From the NCBI GenBank assembly GCA_018335195.1, contig JAGXKN010000008.1, positions 1 through 64,000 on the forward strand: DNA of 64,000 bases. The letters run 5' to 3'. The notes beneath the pieces are model-generated. The model was not told where the DNA came from, ran no database searches, and saw only the letters and a program-made list of their open reading frames with translations. The translations under genes were made by a program, and so were the position numbers. The stretch's first letter is position 1, and every line of letters begins with the position of its first letter. Below, in pieces: positions 32,951 to 40,884 of this stretch. This stretch comes from Desulfobacterales bacterium (GTDB lineage Bacteria; Desulfobacterota; Desulfobacteria; Desulfobacterales; Desulfosalsimonadaceae).

Positions 32951-35410
32951 CTATGCTTTTTCTTTTCCGGTCTGCGATTTGGCGGCGGTTTTGGTTCGGG
33001 TCTTTGCCGGCGCACGCTGCGGTGTTTTGGCCAGGTCCTTGCCGATGGCAACCTCGATTGCCTCGTCAAGGGTGTTGACCGGGATGAATTTGATTTTGCG
33101 GCGAACGTTTTTCGGAATCTCGGAGAGCTCGGGCTTGTTTTTCTGGGGAATGATAATGGTGTTAATGCCGAATCGCAGCGCGCCGATGGCCTTTTCCCGG
33201 AGTCCGCCCACCGGCAGGATTCTTCCCCGCAGAGAGACCTCGCCGGTCATGGCCACAGTCTTGTCCACGGGCCTGCGGGTCAGCGCCGAAATCAGGGCCG
33301 TGGCCATGGCAATGCCGGCTGACGGGCCGTCCTTGGGTATGGCGCCGGCCGGCACGTGGATGTGGATATCCAGGCTGTCAAACGTATTTTTCTTCACGCC
33401 CAGTGCCTCGCGGTGGGCCCTGGCATAGCTCACTGCTGCCCGGGCCGATTCCTGCATGACCTCGCCGAGCTGGCCCGTGATGATAAGCTCGCCCTTTCCT
33501 TCAAGCAGGGAAACCTCCACGTAAAGCACCTCCCCGCCCACCTGTGTCCAGGCCAGGCCGGTGGCCAGACCCATCTGGCTTTCGTCCTGGTCAAGCTCCG
33601 GAATATATTGCGGCGGACCCAGATAGGTGTGCAGGTTGCCTCGGGTCACCCGGAACGGGCCGCTTTGGCCTTCAGCGATTTTTCTGGCAACTTTCCGGCA
33701 TAAGGCGGCGATCTCCCGTTCCAGGTTCCGAAGCCCGGCCTCTGAGGTGTATTCGTTGATGATCCGGGACAGCGACGCCGGGCTCAGGGAGAAATAGTCC
33801 GTTGTCAGACCGTTTTCCGAAAGTTGCCGGGGCAGGAGGTAGCGCTCCGCAATCACGGTTTTTTCCTCCTCTGTGTAGCCGGGCAGCTGGATGAGCTCCA
33901 TGCGGTCGAGCAGGGCCGGGGGAATCGTGTCGGTCATGTTGGCCGTGAGAATAAACAGGACCCTGGACAGATCAAACGGCATATTCACGAAATGGTCGCT
34001 GAAATTGGTGTTCTGTTCCGGGTCAAGGGCCTCGAGAAGCGCTGATGAGGGATCTCCCCGGAAATCCATGCCGATCTTGTCGATTTCGTCCATCATGAAC
34101 ACCGGGTTGTTGCTGTTGCAATAGCGAAGTCCCTGTAGAATCCTTCCCGGCATGGCGCCGATATAGGTGCGGCGATGTCCCCGGATTTCTGCTTCATCCC
34201 GGATGCCTCCCAGTGAAAGCCTGAAAAATTTCCGGTTCATGGCATCGGCAATGGACTGGCCCAGCGAAGTTTTCCCAACCCCGGGCGGGCCCACAAAACA
34301 CAAGATCTGGCCCTTTTTACCGGGGTTTAACTTGCGCACGCTCAGATATTCCAGAATCCGGTCCTTGACCCGGTCCAGGCTGTAGTGGTTTTTGTCCAGC
34401 ACGGACTTGGCATGCGGAATGTCAATGACATCCTTTGTGGAGCGGCTCCATGGCAATTCGACCAGCCAGTCGAGGTAAGTGCGCACAATGGTGGCTTCTG
34501 AAGAGTCCGGGTGCATCTGCTCCAGGCGCTTGAGCTGCTTTTCCGCCTCTTTGGCCGGCTCCTTGGGCATCTTGGCCTTCTTGATCCGTGAGCGGTAGTC
34601 CTCGACCTCGGCGGAGCGTTCGTCCTGCTCGCCGAGTTCCTTGTGAATGGCACGCACCTGTTCCCTTAAAAAATAATCCCGCTGGTTCTTGGAGATTTCA
34701 TCACGCACGTTCGACTGGATTTTGGCCTGAACCGTGGAAAGTTCCACTTCCCGGGTCAAGTAATTGTTGACTTGGTTCAGGCGCTGCACCGGGTCCTCTT
34801 CTTCCAGCAGGCCCTGGGCTTCTTCAGTTTTGAGCTTGAGATTGGATGAAACCAGGTCGGCAAGCTTTCCCGGGTGTTCGATTTCGTCTAAAAGCATGCC
34901 GATCTCGCCGGTGTATTCACCCTTAATATTGAGTATTTTTTCACAGTTTTCCCGGACGTTACGCATCAAGGCCTGATGTTCCAGATCAATTTCTTCAACC
35001 GAACGGTCCGGAATTAAATCAATATTGACATGATAATATGTTTTCTTATTGACAAACCGGGAAACCTTCGCCTTTTCAATGCCGTGGATCAAGACCTTGA
35101 AGTGCCCGTCAGGCAGCTTAAGCATCCGCAGGATCCGACAGACCGTCCCCACCCGGTAGATTTCCTTGGAGTTGGGTTCCTCGGTCATGGGGTCCTTTTG
35201 GGCGGCGAGGAAAATCAGGCGGTTGTTTTGCATTGCATCCTCGATCGCTCGCATGGAGGGGTCTCGTCCAATGTATAACGGAAGCACCATGTCGGTAAAA
35301 ATCACGACATCGCGCACCGGCAGCAGAGGGAGCCTTCCGGGAATTTCGATTTCGCGCTCCTCGTTGTCGTCAATGAGGCGAATCAGGTCTTCCTTATCGC
35401 TTTCAGCCAT
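32951..35410 (-). CDS. lon: ATP-dependent protease Lon
   Basis: Cytoplasmic AAA+ protease that degrades damaged and regulatory proteins. The 819-residue protein has an N-terminal LON substrate domain (PLLPVRDVVIFTDMVLPLYIGR), Walker A GPPGVGKTSLG, Walker B VFMMDEIDKIG, and a C-terminal protease domain with the Ser-Lys dyad in PKDGPSAGIAMATALISAL and a following lysine. A basic Ala/Lys tail ends it. Its promoter (TTGACT / TTTATT) lies 65-92 bases upstream. No CIRCE or other heat-shock operator is visible. Confidence 0.97.
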   Translation of the reverse strand: MAESDKEDLIRLIDDNEEREIEIPGRLPLLPVRDVVIFTDMVLPLYIGRDPSMRAIEDAMQNNRLIFLAAQKDPMTEEPNSKEIYRVGTVCRILRMLKLPDGHFKVLIHGIEKAKVSRFVNKKTYYHVNIDLIPDRSVEEIDLEHQALMRNVRENCEKILNIKGEYTGEIGMLLDEIEHPGKLADLVSSNLKLKTEEAQGLLEEEDPVQRLNQVNNYLTREVELSTVQAKIQSNVRDEISKNQRDYFLREQVRAIHKELGEQDERSAEVEDYRSRIKKAKMPKEPAKEAEKQLKRLEQMHPDSSEATIVRTYLDWLVELPWSRSTKDVIDIPHAKSVLDKNHYSLDRVKDRILEYLSVRKLNPGKKGQILCFVGPPGVGKTSLGQSIADAMNRKFFRLSLGGIRDEAEIRGHRRTYIGAMPGRILQGLRYCNSNNPVFMMDEIDKIGMDFRGDPSSALLEALDPEQNTNFSDHFVNMPFDLSRVLFILTANMTDTIPPALLDRMELIQLPGYTEEEKTVIAERYLLPRQLSENGLTTDYFSLSPASLSRIINEYTSEAGLRNLEREIAALCRKVARKIAEGQSGPFRVTRGNLHTYLGPPQYIPELDQDESQMGLATGLAWTQVGGEVLYVEVSLLEGKGELIITGQLGEVMQESARAAVSYARAHREALGVKKNTFDSLDIHIHVPAGAIPKDGPSAGIAMATALISALTRRPVDKTVAMTGEVSLRGRILPVGGLREKAIGALRFGINTIIIPQKNKPELSEIPKNVRRKIKFIPVNTLDEAIEVAIGKDLAKTPQRAPAKTRTKTAAKSQTGKEKA

Positions 35411-35474
35411 TATTGCTCCTGACTTTCTTGGAATATCTGTTTTTTGACACTGGTAAAAATCGATTCCCGCTACG

Positions 35475-35502
35475 AATAAATCAATCCGGGCAAGCGAGTC
35501 AA
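35475..35502 (-). promoter_or_regulatory. promoter of lon
   Basis: Minus strand: TTGACT (plus 35497-35502), a 16-bp spacer, TTTATT (plus 35475-35480), about 65 bases before the lon ATG. Confidence 0.55.
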
Positions 35503-35588
35503 TAGTCTTGTGTCGGTAAAAATCAATTTGTTCTCAATACCGGATATGCTACAAGGGAACTTGTCTGTTAACTGTATTATTAAGCAAG

Positions 35589-36377
35589 GTGCCGGCCATG
35601 TCAAACCTGATTATCGGTGTATTTTCCTTTTGCGCCGGTCTTTGTATCGGCAGTTTCTTAAATGTCTGCATCAGCCGGCTACCCCGGAGCCTGTCAATCG
35701 TAAACCCGGGGTCCCGGTGTCCGCAGTGCGGCACGCCGATCCGGTTTTACGACAATATCCCGGTGCTCAGCTACCTTTTGCTGGGGGCGAAGTGCCGCGG
35801 CTGCGGTGAGTCCATTTCAGTGCGCTACCCGGCAGTCGAGCTGCTCGCCGGCACCATGGCATGCGGCATTGTACTAAAATACGGGCCCACGATTCCGGCG
35901 CTGATTTATTTTCTTTTTATTGCCGCGCTCATTGTGGTGGCCTTTATCGATCTGGACCACCGCATTATCTTTGATCGCATCAGCCTGACCGGCGTTGTGG
36001 CCGGACTGGCCGCCTCCCTCGTATTGCCGGAAATCTCCTGGACCGATTCCCTGATCGGAATTCTCGCCGGCGGCGGCAGCCTGTTTGCAGTGGCAATGGG
36101 ATATTACCTGATCACCGGCAAGGAAGGCATGGGCGGCGGAGATATCAAGCTGCTGGCCATGATCGGGGCTTTTACCGGATGGCAGGGCGTCGTCTTTACA
36201 ATCTTTGCCGCCTCTGCCGCCGGAACGGCAGTGGGCCTTGCCCTCATGGCCTCGGCAGGTAAGAACCTCAAGTTTGCCGTGCCGTTCGGCCCGTTTTTAT
36301 CCATGGGCGCCGTTGTCTATTTATTCTTTGGACAAGCGATAATTCACTGGTATTTAATGGGTTTTCGTCCGTACTAA
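35589..36377 (+). CDS. pilD: prepilin peptidase (A24 type IV leader peptidase)
   Basis: Cleaves and N-methylates type IV prepilins and type II secretion pseudopilins. The 262-residue membrane protein has an N-terminal segment FCAGLCIGSFLNVCISRLP, the zinc site CPQC...CRGC, and catalytic aspartates in FIDLDHRIIFDRI and GGGDIKLLAMIGAF. It has about eight membrane helices. No pilus genes are nearby, so it likely serves several secretion/pilus systems. It may start at the ATG three codons later (MSNLIIG). A type II secretion GspO assignment is equally possible. Confidence 0.92.
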   Translation: MPAMSNLIIGVFSFCAGLCIGSFLNVCISRLPRSLSIVNPGSRCPQCGTPIRFYDNIPVLSYLLLGAKCRGCGESISVRYPAVELLAGTMACGIVLKYGPTIPALIYFLFIAALIVVAFIDLDHRIIFDRISLTGVVAGLAASLVLPEISWTDSLIGILAGGGSLFAVAMGYYLITGKEGMGGGDIKLLAMIGAFTGWQGVVFTIFAASAAGTAVGLALMASAGKNLKFAVPFGPFLSMGAVVYLFFGQAIIHWYLMGFRPY

Positions 36378-36422
36378 ATTGTACAACAGGGAGCAAAACG
36401 GGCTTGAGGCATCAAAACATGC

Positions 36423-36451
36423 TTGACACACCGATTTGGCACAAGTATGTA
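36423..36451 (+). promoter_or_regulatory. promoter of the HU gene
   Basis: TTGACA at 36423-36428, a 17-bp spacer, TATGTA at 36446-36451. This leaves a 5' leader of about 180 bases before the GTG start. I see no gene in the leader. Confidence 0.6.
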
Positions 36452-36636
36452 TATCAGACAGAGCGGTTCGATTTTCTGACAATCCTTTACCATACGAGAC
36501 GAAACTGCTATCTCCATGCGCGGTTTTCACACACTTCAATCAACTCAATCAACATTGCCCATTGCCGGCATTGCCACGTTCATCAAGGCAGACCAACACC
36601 TTATTTTTAACCCAAACAAATGAAAGGAGTCATGCA

Positions 36637-36906
36637 GTGAACAAAGCAGATTTAGTCAATGAAGTCGCAAAAGTCGTAAGCACCAAAAAAGAGGCCCAGG
36701 CTGCAGTGGATTGCGTAATCCAGACGATTACGAAAGCCATGTCCAAGGGCGACAGCGTAACCCTGGTGGGATTCGGCACTTTCAAGCCGGTAAAGCGGGA
36801 AGCCAGAACCGGTCGCAATCCGCAAACCGGTGCCCCCATTCGCATCAGCGCACGCAAGGTGCCGAAATTTACACCGGGTAAAGGCTTAAAAGACGCGCTG
36901 AGCTGA
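36637..36906 (+). CDS. hup: HU-family DNA-binding protein
   Basis: An 89-residue histone-like protein that bends and compacts DNA. The start is a GTG 7 bases after GAAAGGAG, giving MNKADLVNEVAKVVSTKKEAQAAVD. The beta-arm segment ARTGRNPQTGAPIRISARKVPKFTPGK is diagnostic. The nearby ATG at 36632 is out of frame and runs into an immediate stop. The longer frame upstream (to 36436) has no family similarity. It is monocistronic, with its own promoter and a long leader. Identity as HU versus IHF is settled by the short PGK end. Confidence 0.93.
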   Translation: MNKADLVNEVAKVVSTKKEAQAAVDCVIQTITKAMSKGDSVTLVGFGTFKPVKREARTGRNPQTGAPIRISARKVPKFTPGKGLKDALS

Positions 36907-36941
36907 TTTCCACTTCATCCGCATTTTTCGTGAACAAGTTT

Positions 36942-37055
36942 GACCGTCTTGTAAAAAACCAGTTTGAGATGGCAAGAGAAAAGTTCAGTATCAAGGTGCC
37001 GCAAGTCCCGTGGAATGCGGCGCAACGCAGATATTGGACTTTTTACGAAGCCATC
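36942..37055. repeat. short element with terminal inverted repeats ending TTTTTACGAAGCCATC
   Basis: The left end GACCGTCTTGTAAAAAACC and the right end GGACTTTTTACGAAGCCATC (inverted) bound 114 bp. The right end, reverse complemented, shares 18 bases with 9896-9914. No coding frame is visible. It lies in the 313-bp gap after the HU gene. Confidence 0.6.
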
Positions 37056-37064
37056 AAGTTTTTT

Positions 37065-37129
37065 CAAAAATAAAAATGTGCCGGGGTCTGTGAATTTTCC
37101 AGTTCCGCCAAGGCACATTTTTATTTTTG
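37065..37129. terminator. strong hairpin after the HU gene (bidirectional)
   Basis: CAAAAATAAAAATGTGCC (37065-37082) pairs perfectly with GGCACATTTTTATTTTTG (37112-37129) around a 29-base loop. The U-rich 3' arm fits a terminator or a recent repeat insertion. Confidence 0.55.
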
Positions 37130-37155
37130 CGTTTGGACGTCTTGCGGCAAGACAC

Positions 37156-37191
37156 AAAAAAGGCAACACCAACGAAACCGGGTGTTGCCTT
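37156..37191 (-). terminator. terminator of the HesB-like selenoprotein gene
   Basis: On the minus strand AAGGCAACACC and GGTGTTGCCTT (plus 37160-37170 and 37181-37191) form an 11-bp stem followed by a U-run, about 30 bases after the stop codon at 37220. Confidence 0.8.
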
Positions 37192-37219
37192 CAAACCTAC
37201 CGGCTGGTGACTGCGGGAA

Positions 37220-37525
37220 CTAACAGGTTCCGGTCCCGCAGCTGGAGCATCCCTGCCCCATCTGCATATTTGAACTTATTGAAAAGCCGAACCCTGTAAA
37301 ATCGATTTTAATCGGCTGGGCCTCGGCCAGAAAGTCCTTGTTCGCGATAAATTGAAAACCATTGATGTGAAAGACTTCGTCGGATTCGTTTGGTTCATCC
37401 AGAACCATTGCCAATGACGGCCCGCCTCAGCCGCTTGGATTTAAAAGCACCCGGATGGGCCGGACGCTTTTGTCCTTGAAGAATTCCGTAATCTTGTCAT
37501 ATGCGGCATCTGTAACTTCCAGCAT
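37220..37525 (-). CDS. HesB/IscA-like selenoprotein (in-frame UGA = selenocysteine)
   Basis: Reading across a TGA at 37429-37427 gives one 101-residue HesB-like protein: MLEVTDAAYDKITEFF at the start, then LLNPSG-U-GGPSLAMVLDE, and a C-terminal GQGCSSCGTGTC. The Sec is residue 33, where IscA-family proteins carry the first conserved cysteine. Frame and similarity continue on both sides of the codon. Downstream of it the RNA can form a hairpin at 37407-37391 (UGGUUC / GAACCA, loop UGGAU). Its loop begins 26 bases after the UGA, which fits a bacterial SECIS. GGAGG precedes the ATG, with a promoter upstream. HesB-like selenoproteins are a known family in anaerobic Deltaproteobacteria. Their role in Fe-S or redox metabolism is not settled. 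Confidence 0.9.
37391..37407 (-). promoter_or_regulatory. bacterial SECIS-like hairpin
   Basis: A 6-bp stem (UGGUUC / GAACCA) with a five-base loop UGGAU lies within the coding region, 20 bases after the UGA of the HesB-like gene. A G near the start of the apical loop fits SelB binding. Confidence 0.65.
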
Positions 37526-37613
37526 GTAAAACCTCCATGGTAAAAAATTAATTGTGATGGCTTTTGCAAGCGTATTCAAACTTATGCCCCGTTGCATAAA
37601 AAAGGGGTTATTG

Positions 37614-37642
37614 AAACTAGCCACAAATTGGGCTGTTGTCAA
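37614..37642 (-). promoter_or_regulatory. promoter of the HesB-like selenoprotein gene
   Basis: Minus strand: TTGACA (plus 37637-37642), a 17-bp spacer, TAGTTT (plus 37614-37619), about 90 bases before the ATG. Confidence 0.55.
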
Positions 37643-37675
37643 TAAAAATTCGACTCTTTTTGACGGATTTTGGGT

Positions 37676-38212
37676 TCACTCGGCTGATTCCTGCATGGAT
37701 TCGATAGTTTTCCTGTAAACCGCAGCGTCCTGCTCGGAAAACAGCAAAAAAATGACCTTTTCAATGGAGGAATTGTTTTTCAGGAATTCGATGGTGGCCT
37801 CCACTGCGACCTTGGCCGCCTCGTTGACGGGGTATCCGTACACGCCGCAACTGATTGCCGGAAAAGCAATGGTTCGCACGCCGTTTTCCGCGGCCAGCCT
37901 CAAGCTGTTTTTGTAACAGGCGGCCAGCAGTTCCGCGTCCTGAGGCTTTCCGCTATATACCGGCCCCACGGTGTGGATCACGTATTTCGCATCCAGATTG
38001 CAGCCCCGGGTAATTCGGGCTTCTCCGGTGGGGCATTCCCCGATTTTTCTGCATTCATCGAGCAGTTGCGGGCCCGCTGCCCGGTGTATGGCGCCGTCCA
38101 CCCCGCCGCCGCCCTTCAGAGTCTGATTTGCCGCATTGACAATGGCATCCACGGCCAGCTTCGTAATATCCCCGATTTGTATTTCCATGCGGTCAAAAAC
38201 GTTATTGCGCAT
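37676..38212 (-). CDS. macro-domain ADP-ribose hydrolase
   Basis: A 178-residue macro-domain protein that binds ADP-ribose and probably hydrolyses O-acetyl-ADP-ribose or mono-ADP-ribosyl groups. Signature: IVNAANQTLKGGGGVDGAIHRAAG near the start, GEARITRGCNLDAKYVIHTVGP, and FPAISCGVYGYPVNEAAKVA. I chose the ATG at 38212 (MRNNVFDRME), 5 bases after GGGGAGGA. The ATG at 38245 adds 11 residues that include this ribosome site. The cysteine in AISCGVYGY is a usual family feature. Confidence 0.92.
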   Translation of the reverse strand: MRNNVFDRMEIQIGDITKLAVDAIVNAANQTLKGGGGVDGAIHRAAGPQLLDECRKIGECPTGEARITRGCNLDAKYVIHTVGPVYSGKPQDAELLAACYKNSLRLAAENGVRTIAFPAISCGVYGYPVNEAAKVAVEATIEFLKNNSSIEKVIFLLFSEQDAAVYRKTIESMQESAE

Positions 38213-38344
38213 AAGGTCCTCCCCTGAAAGATGTGTTCCCCGCACTGCGAACCTTTGTCAGTGTGCCCCTTTTTGCCCTGAATGTCAAACCGGTCTGTTT
38301 TTCAAACGCCGGCAATTCTTGACGCAAACAAAGTGATCTGTTAC

Positions 38345-38373
38345 TTGACCCGAGCTCCGTCTTCAGATATCAG
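38345..38373 (+). promoter_or_regulatory. promoter of ndk
   Basis: TTGACC at 38345-38350, a 17-bp spacer, TATCAG at 38368-38373. The start of transcription would be about 50 bases before the ndk ATG. Confidence 0.45.
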
Positions 38374-38430
38374 AGACCCTGCTTCCCATTTATATTTTTT
38401 ATATATTCAAAAGAGAGAAAGGAACATGCC

Positions 38431-38847
38431 ATGGAACAAACCTTATCCATCATCAAGCCCGACGGCGTCAGCCGGTGCCTTATCGGCGAGGTCATAAAGC
38501 GTCTCGAGCAGGACGGCATCCGGATTGCCGCCATGAAAATGCTGAAAATGAACAAGGCGCAGGCCCAGGGGTTTTACGCCGTGCACCGGGACAAGCCCTT
38601 TTTTGACAGCCTTACCGACTTCATGTCTTCCGGGCCGATCGTGGTCATGGTCCTGGAGGGCGACAATGTTATCGAAAAAAACCGCACCCTGATGGGCGCC
38701 ACCAATTACGAGGAAGCCGCAGAGGGAACCATCAGACGTGATTTTGCAACAGACATTGAAAAAAATATCGTACACGGTTCGGATTCCCGCCAGACCGCGG
38801 AATTCGAGATCGGGTACTTTTTTAACCGCTTTGAATTTGCTGTCTGA
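38431..38847 (+). CDS. ndk: nucleoside diphosphate kinase
   Basis: Transfers gamma-phosphate between nucleotides through a phosphohistidine. The 138-residue protein starts MEQTLSIIKPDGVSRCLIGEVIKRLEQDG, then has FYAVHRDKPFFDSLTDFMSSGPIVVMVLEG, GATNYEEAAEGTIRRDFA and the active-site histidine in NIVHGSDS. Length and motifs are normal. An AGAGAAAGGAAC ribosome site precedes the ATG. It is convergent with lepA, 72 bases apart. Confidence 0.97.
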   Translation: MEQTLSIIKPDGVSRCLIGEVIKRLEQDGIRIAAMKMLKMNKAQAQGFYAVHRDKPFFDSLTDFMSSGPIVVMVLEGDNVIEKNRTLMGATNYEEAAEGTIRRDFATDIEKNIVHGSDSRQTAEFEIGYFFNRFEFAV

Positions 38848-38919
38848 AAAAAATACACCCGAAGCACCCGGAGCAATGGTTTCTCTTCTCCTGATTTCCG
38901 GGTGCTCCGGGGTTATGCC

Positions 38920-40713
38920 CTACTCCTTGCCTTTTAAAACCGACATAAAGGCGCTCTGGGGAATCATCACCTCGCCTGCCATCTTCATCCGCTTTTTGCC
39001 TTTTTTCTGTTTTTCCAGCAACTTTCGTTTCCGTGTAACATCGCCGCCGTAACACTTGGCAGTAACGTCCTTGCGGTAGGCGTTGATGGTTTCCCGGGCG
39101 ATCACCTTGGCGCCGATGGCGCCCTGGATGGCGATTTTAAACATGTGCCGCGGGATTTCCTCCTTGAGCCGTTCGCAGGTCTGGCGTGCCCGGGTTGTCG
39201 CCTTGTCCCGGTGCACGAGCTGGGAAAGCGCATCCACCCGTTCACCGTTGATCAGGATGTCAATGCGCACGATGTCAGATTCCCGGTAATCGAGCATATC
39301 ATAATCAAACGAGCCGTACCCCTGGGTCACGGTCTTTAAGCGGTCGTAGAAATCATACACCACTTCGGCAAGCGGCATCTCGAATACCATCTCCATGCGC
39401 CCGCTGCCAAAATGCTGGTAATCCCGATTAATTCCCCGGCGTTCCATGCACAGCTGCATGACCTGTCCCATGTGCGTGTTGGGCGTGATAATTGCAGCCC
39501 GAATGTAGGGTTCCCGGATATAGGCAATATCCGTCGGATCCGGGTAGTGTGCCGGGTTTTCGATGATCATGCTGGTGCCGTCGTGCAGTCCGATTTCATA
39601 CTGGACCGACGGGGCGGTAACAATTAAGGAGAGACCGTATTCCCGCTCCAGGCGCGCCTGGACAATTTCCAGGTGAAGCAGGCCGAGAAAGCCGCACCTG
39701 AATCCGAAACCCAGCGCGGCAGAGGAGTCCTTTTCATAGACCAGGGAGGCGTCATTTAGCTTGAGCTTGTCCATGGCTGCGGCCAGGTCCGGGTACTCGT
39801 CTGTGTCCACGGGGTAGATCGAAGAGAAAACCACGGGCTTGGGTTCCTTGAACCCCGGCGTGGGCGCGTCACAGGGCCGGCTCTTGACTGTAATGGTATC
39901 TCCGGACTTGGTGTCGCTGACGGTTTTGATCCCGGCGACCACGTATCCGACCCGGCCGGCGGTAATTCTGTCCTGGGGCACGCGCTTGATCTGGAAAATG
40001 CCGACTTCCTCGACCGTGTATTCGGCCCTGTTGGACCAGAACATGATTCTGTCGCCGGCCCGGATGGTGCCGTCAAGCATCCTGAAATGAACGATCGTGC
40101 CGCGGAACGGATCATAATGCGAATCAAAGATCAGTGCCCTGGCCGGATTGTCAGGATCCCCCTTGGGCGGCGGCAGCCGGTTGACAATTGCCTCCAGGAT
40201 TTCTTCAATGCCGAGCCACTGCTTGGCTGAAACCAGAATGGCGCTGTCCGGATCCAGGCCGAGTTCATCGTCGATCTGGGTTTTGACCTTGTCGATATCC
40301 GCAGATGGCAGATCGATTTTGTTGATCACCGGGATGATTTCCAGTTCGTTTTCCAGTGCCAGGTACAGGTTGGCAATGGTCTGGGCCTCCACGCCCTGGC
40401 TTGCATCCACCAGCAGCAATGCGCCTTCGCACGAGGCAAGCGCCCTGGATACCTCGTAGGAGAAATCCACGTGGCCGGGGGTGTCAATCAGGTTCAGGTA
40501 ATAAAGATTTCCGTCCTTGGCGGTATACGGCAGGCAGATGGTCTGGCTTTTGATGGTGATGCCCCGCTCGCGCTCAAGGTCCATGGTATCGAGCATCTGG
40601 TCCTTGAAATCCCTTTCGGACACGATGTCCGTGGTCTGGATCAGGCGGTCGGAAAGCGTGGATTTACCGTGATCAATATGTGCAATGATGCTGAAATTGC
40701 GAATGTGTTCCAT
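38920..40713 (-). CDS. lepA: elongation factor 4 (LepA)
   Basis: Ribosome-associated GTPase implicated in initiation fidelity and back-translocation. The 597-residue protein has the G1 loop IAHIDHGKSTLSDRL, DTPGHVDFSYEVSRAL (G3), VINKIDLPSAD (G4), and the C-terminal LepA-specific region ending RKKLLEKQKKGKKRMK (QKKGKKRMK is the LepA signature). It is complete. Convergent with ndk. TTGACA with TAGCTA lies upstream on the minus strand at about plus 40817, a plausible but weak promoter. Confidence 0.97.
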   Translation of the reverse strand: MEHIRNFSIIAHIDHGKSTLSDRLIQTTDIVSERDFKDQMLDTMDLERERGITIKSQTICLPYTAKDGNLYYLNLIDTPGHVDFSYEVSRALASCEGALLLVDASQGVEAQTIANLYLALENELEIIPVINKIDLPSADIDKVKTQIDDELGLDPDSAILVSAKQWLGIEEILEAIVNRLPPPKGDPDNPARALIFDSHYDPFRGTIVHFRMLDGTIRAGDRIMFWSNRAEYTVEEVGIFQIKRVPQDRITAGRVGYVVAGIKTVSDTKSGDTITVKSRPCDAPTPGFKEPKPVVFSSIYPVDTDEYPDLAAAMDKLKLNDASLVYEKDSSAALGFGFRCGFLGLLHLEIVQARLEREYGLSLIVTAPSVQYEIGLHDGTSMIIENPAHYPDPTDIAYIREPYIRAAIITPNTHMGQVMQLCMERRGINRDYQHFGSGRMEMVFEMPLAEVVYDFYDRLKTVTQGYGSFDYDMLDYRESDIVRIDILINGERVDALSQLVHRDKATTRARQTCERLKEEIPRHMFKIAIQGAIGAKVIARETINAYRKDVTAKCYGGDVTRKRKLLEKQKKGKKRMKMAGEVMIPQSAFMSVLKGKE

Positions 40714-40884
40714 AAAAAAGATCTTATCTCAAAAGTTTGTTGTATAAAGGAAAACGACGTTACCGGGCATGCGGAGTAAAAGAAAATCCATAATAGCTAA
40801 CAATTCGCGGGACCCCTGTCAAGCAGACAAGGGGGAGAAAACATGGATTGCACCAATAAGAAGCGGGCACCCGGATAAAATCCC

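Noticed and set aside
32944-33069. N-terminal extension of tsaB to 33069
   Set aside because: It overlaps the lon C-terminus and is a Pro/Arg-rich shadow; TsaB proteins begin at the MNLLAVDTAG segment.
36436-36636. N-terminal extension of HU to 36436
   Set aside because: A strong ribosome site (GAAAGGAG) lies just before the GTG at 36637, and the upstream part has no HU similarity.
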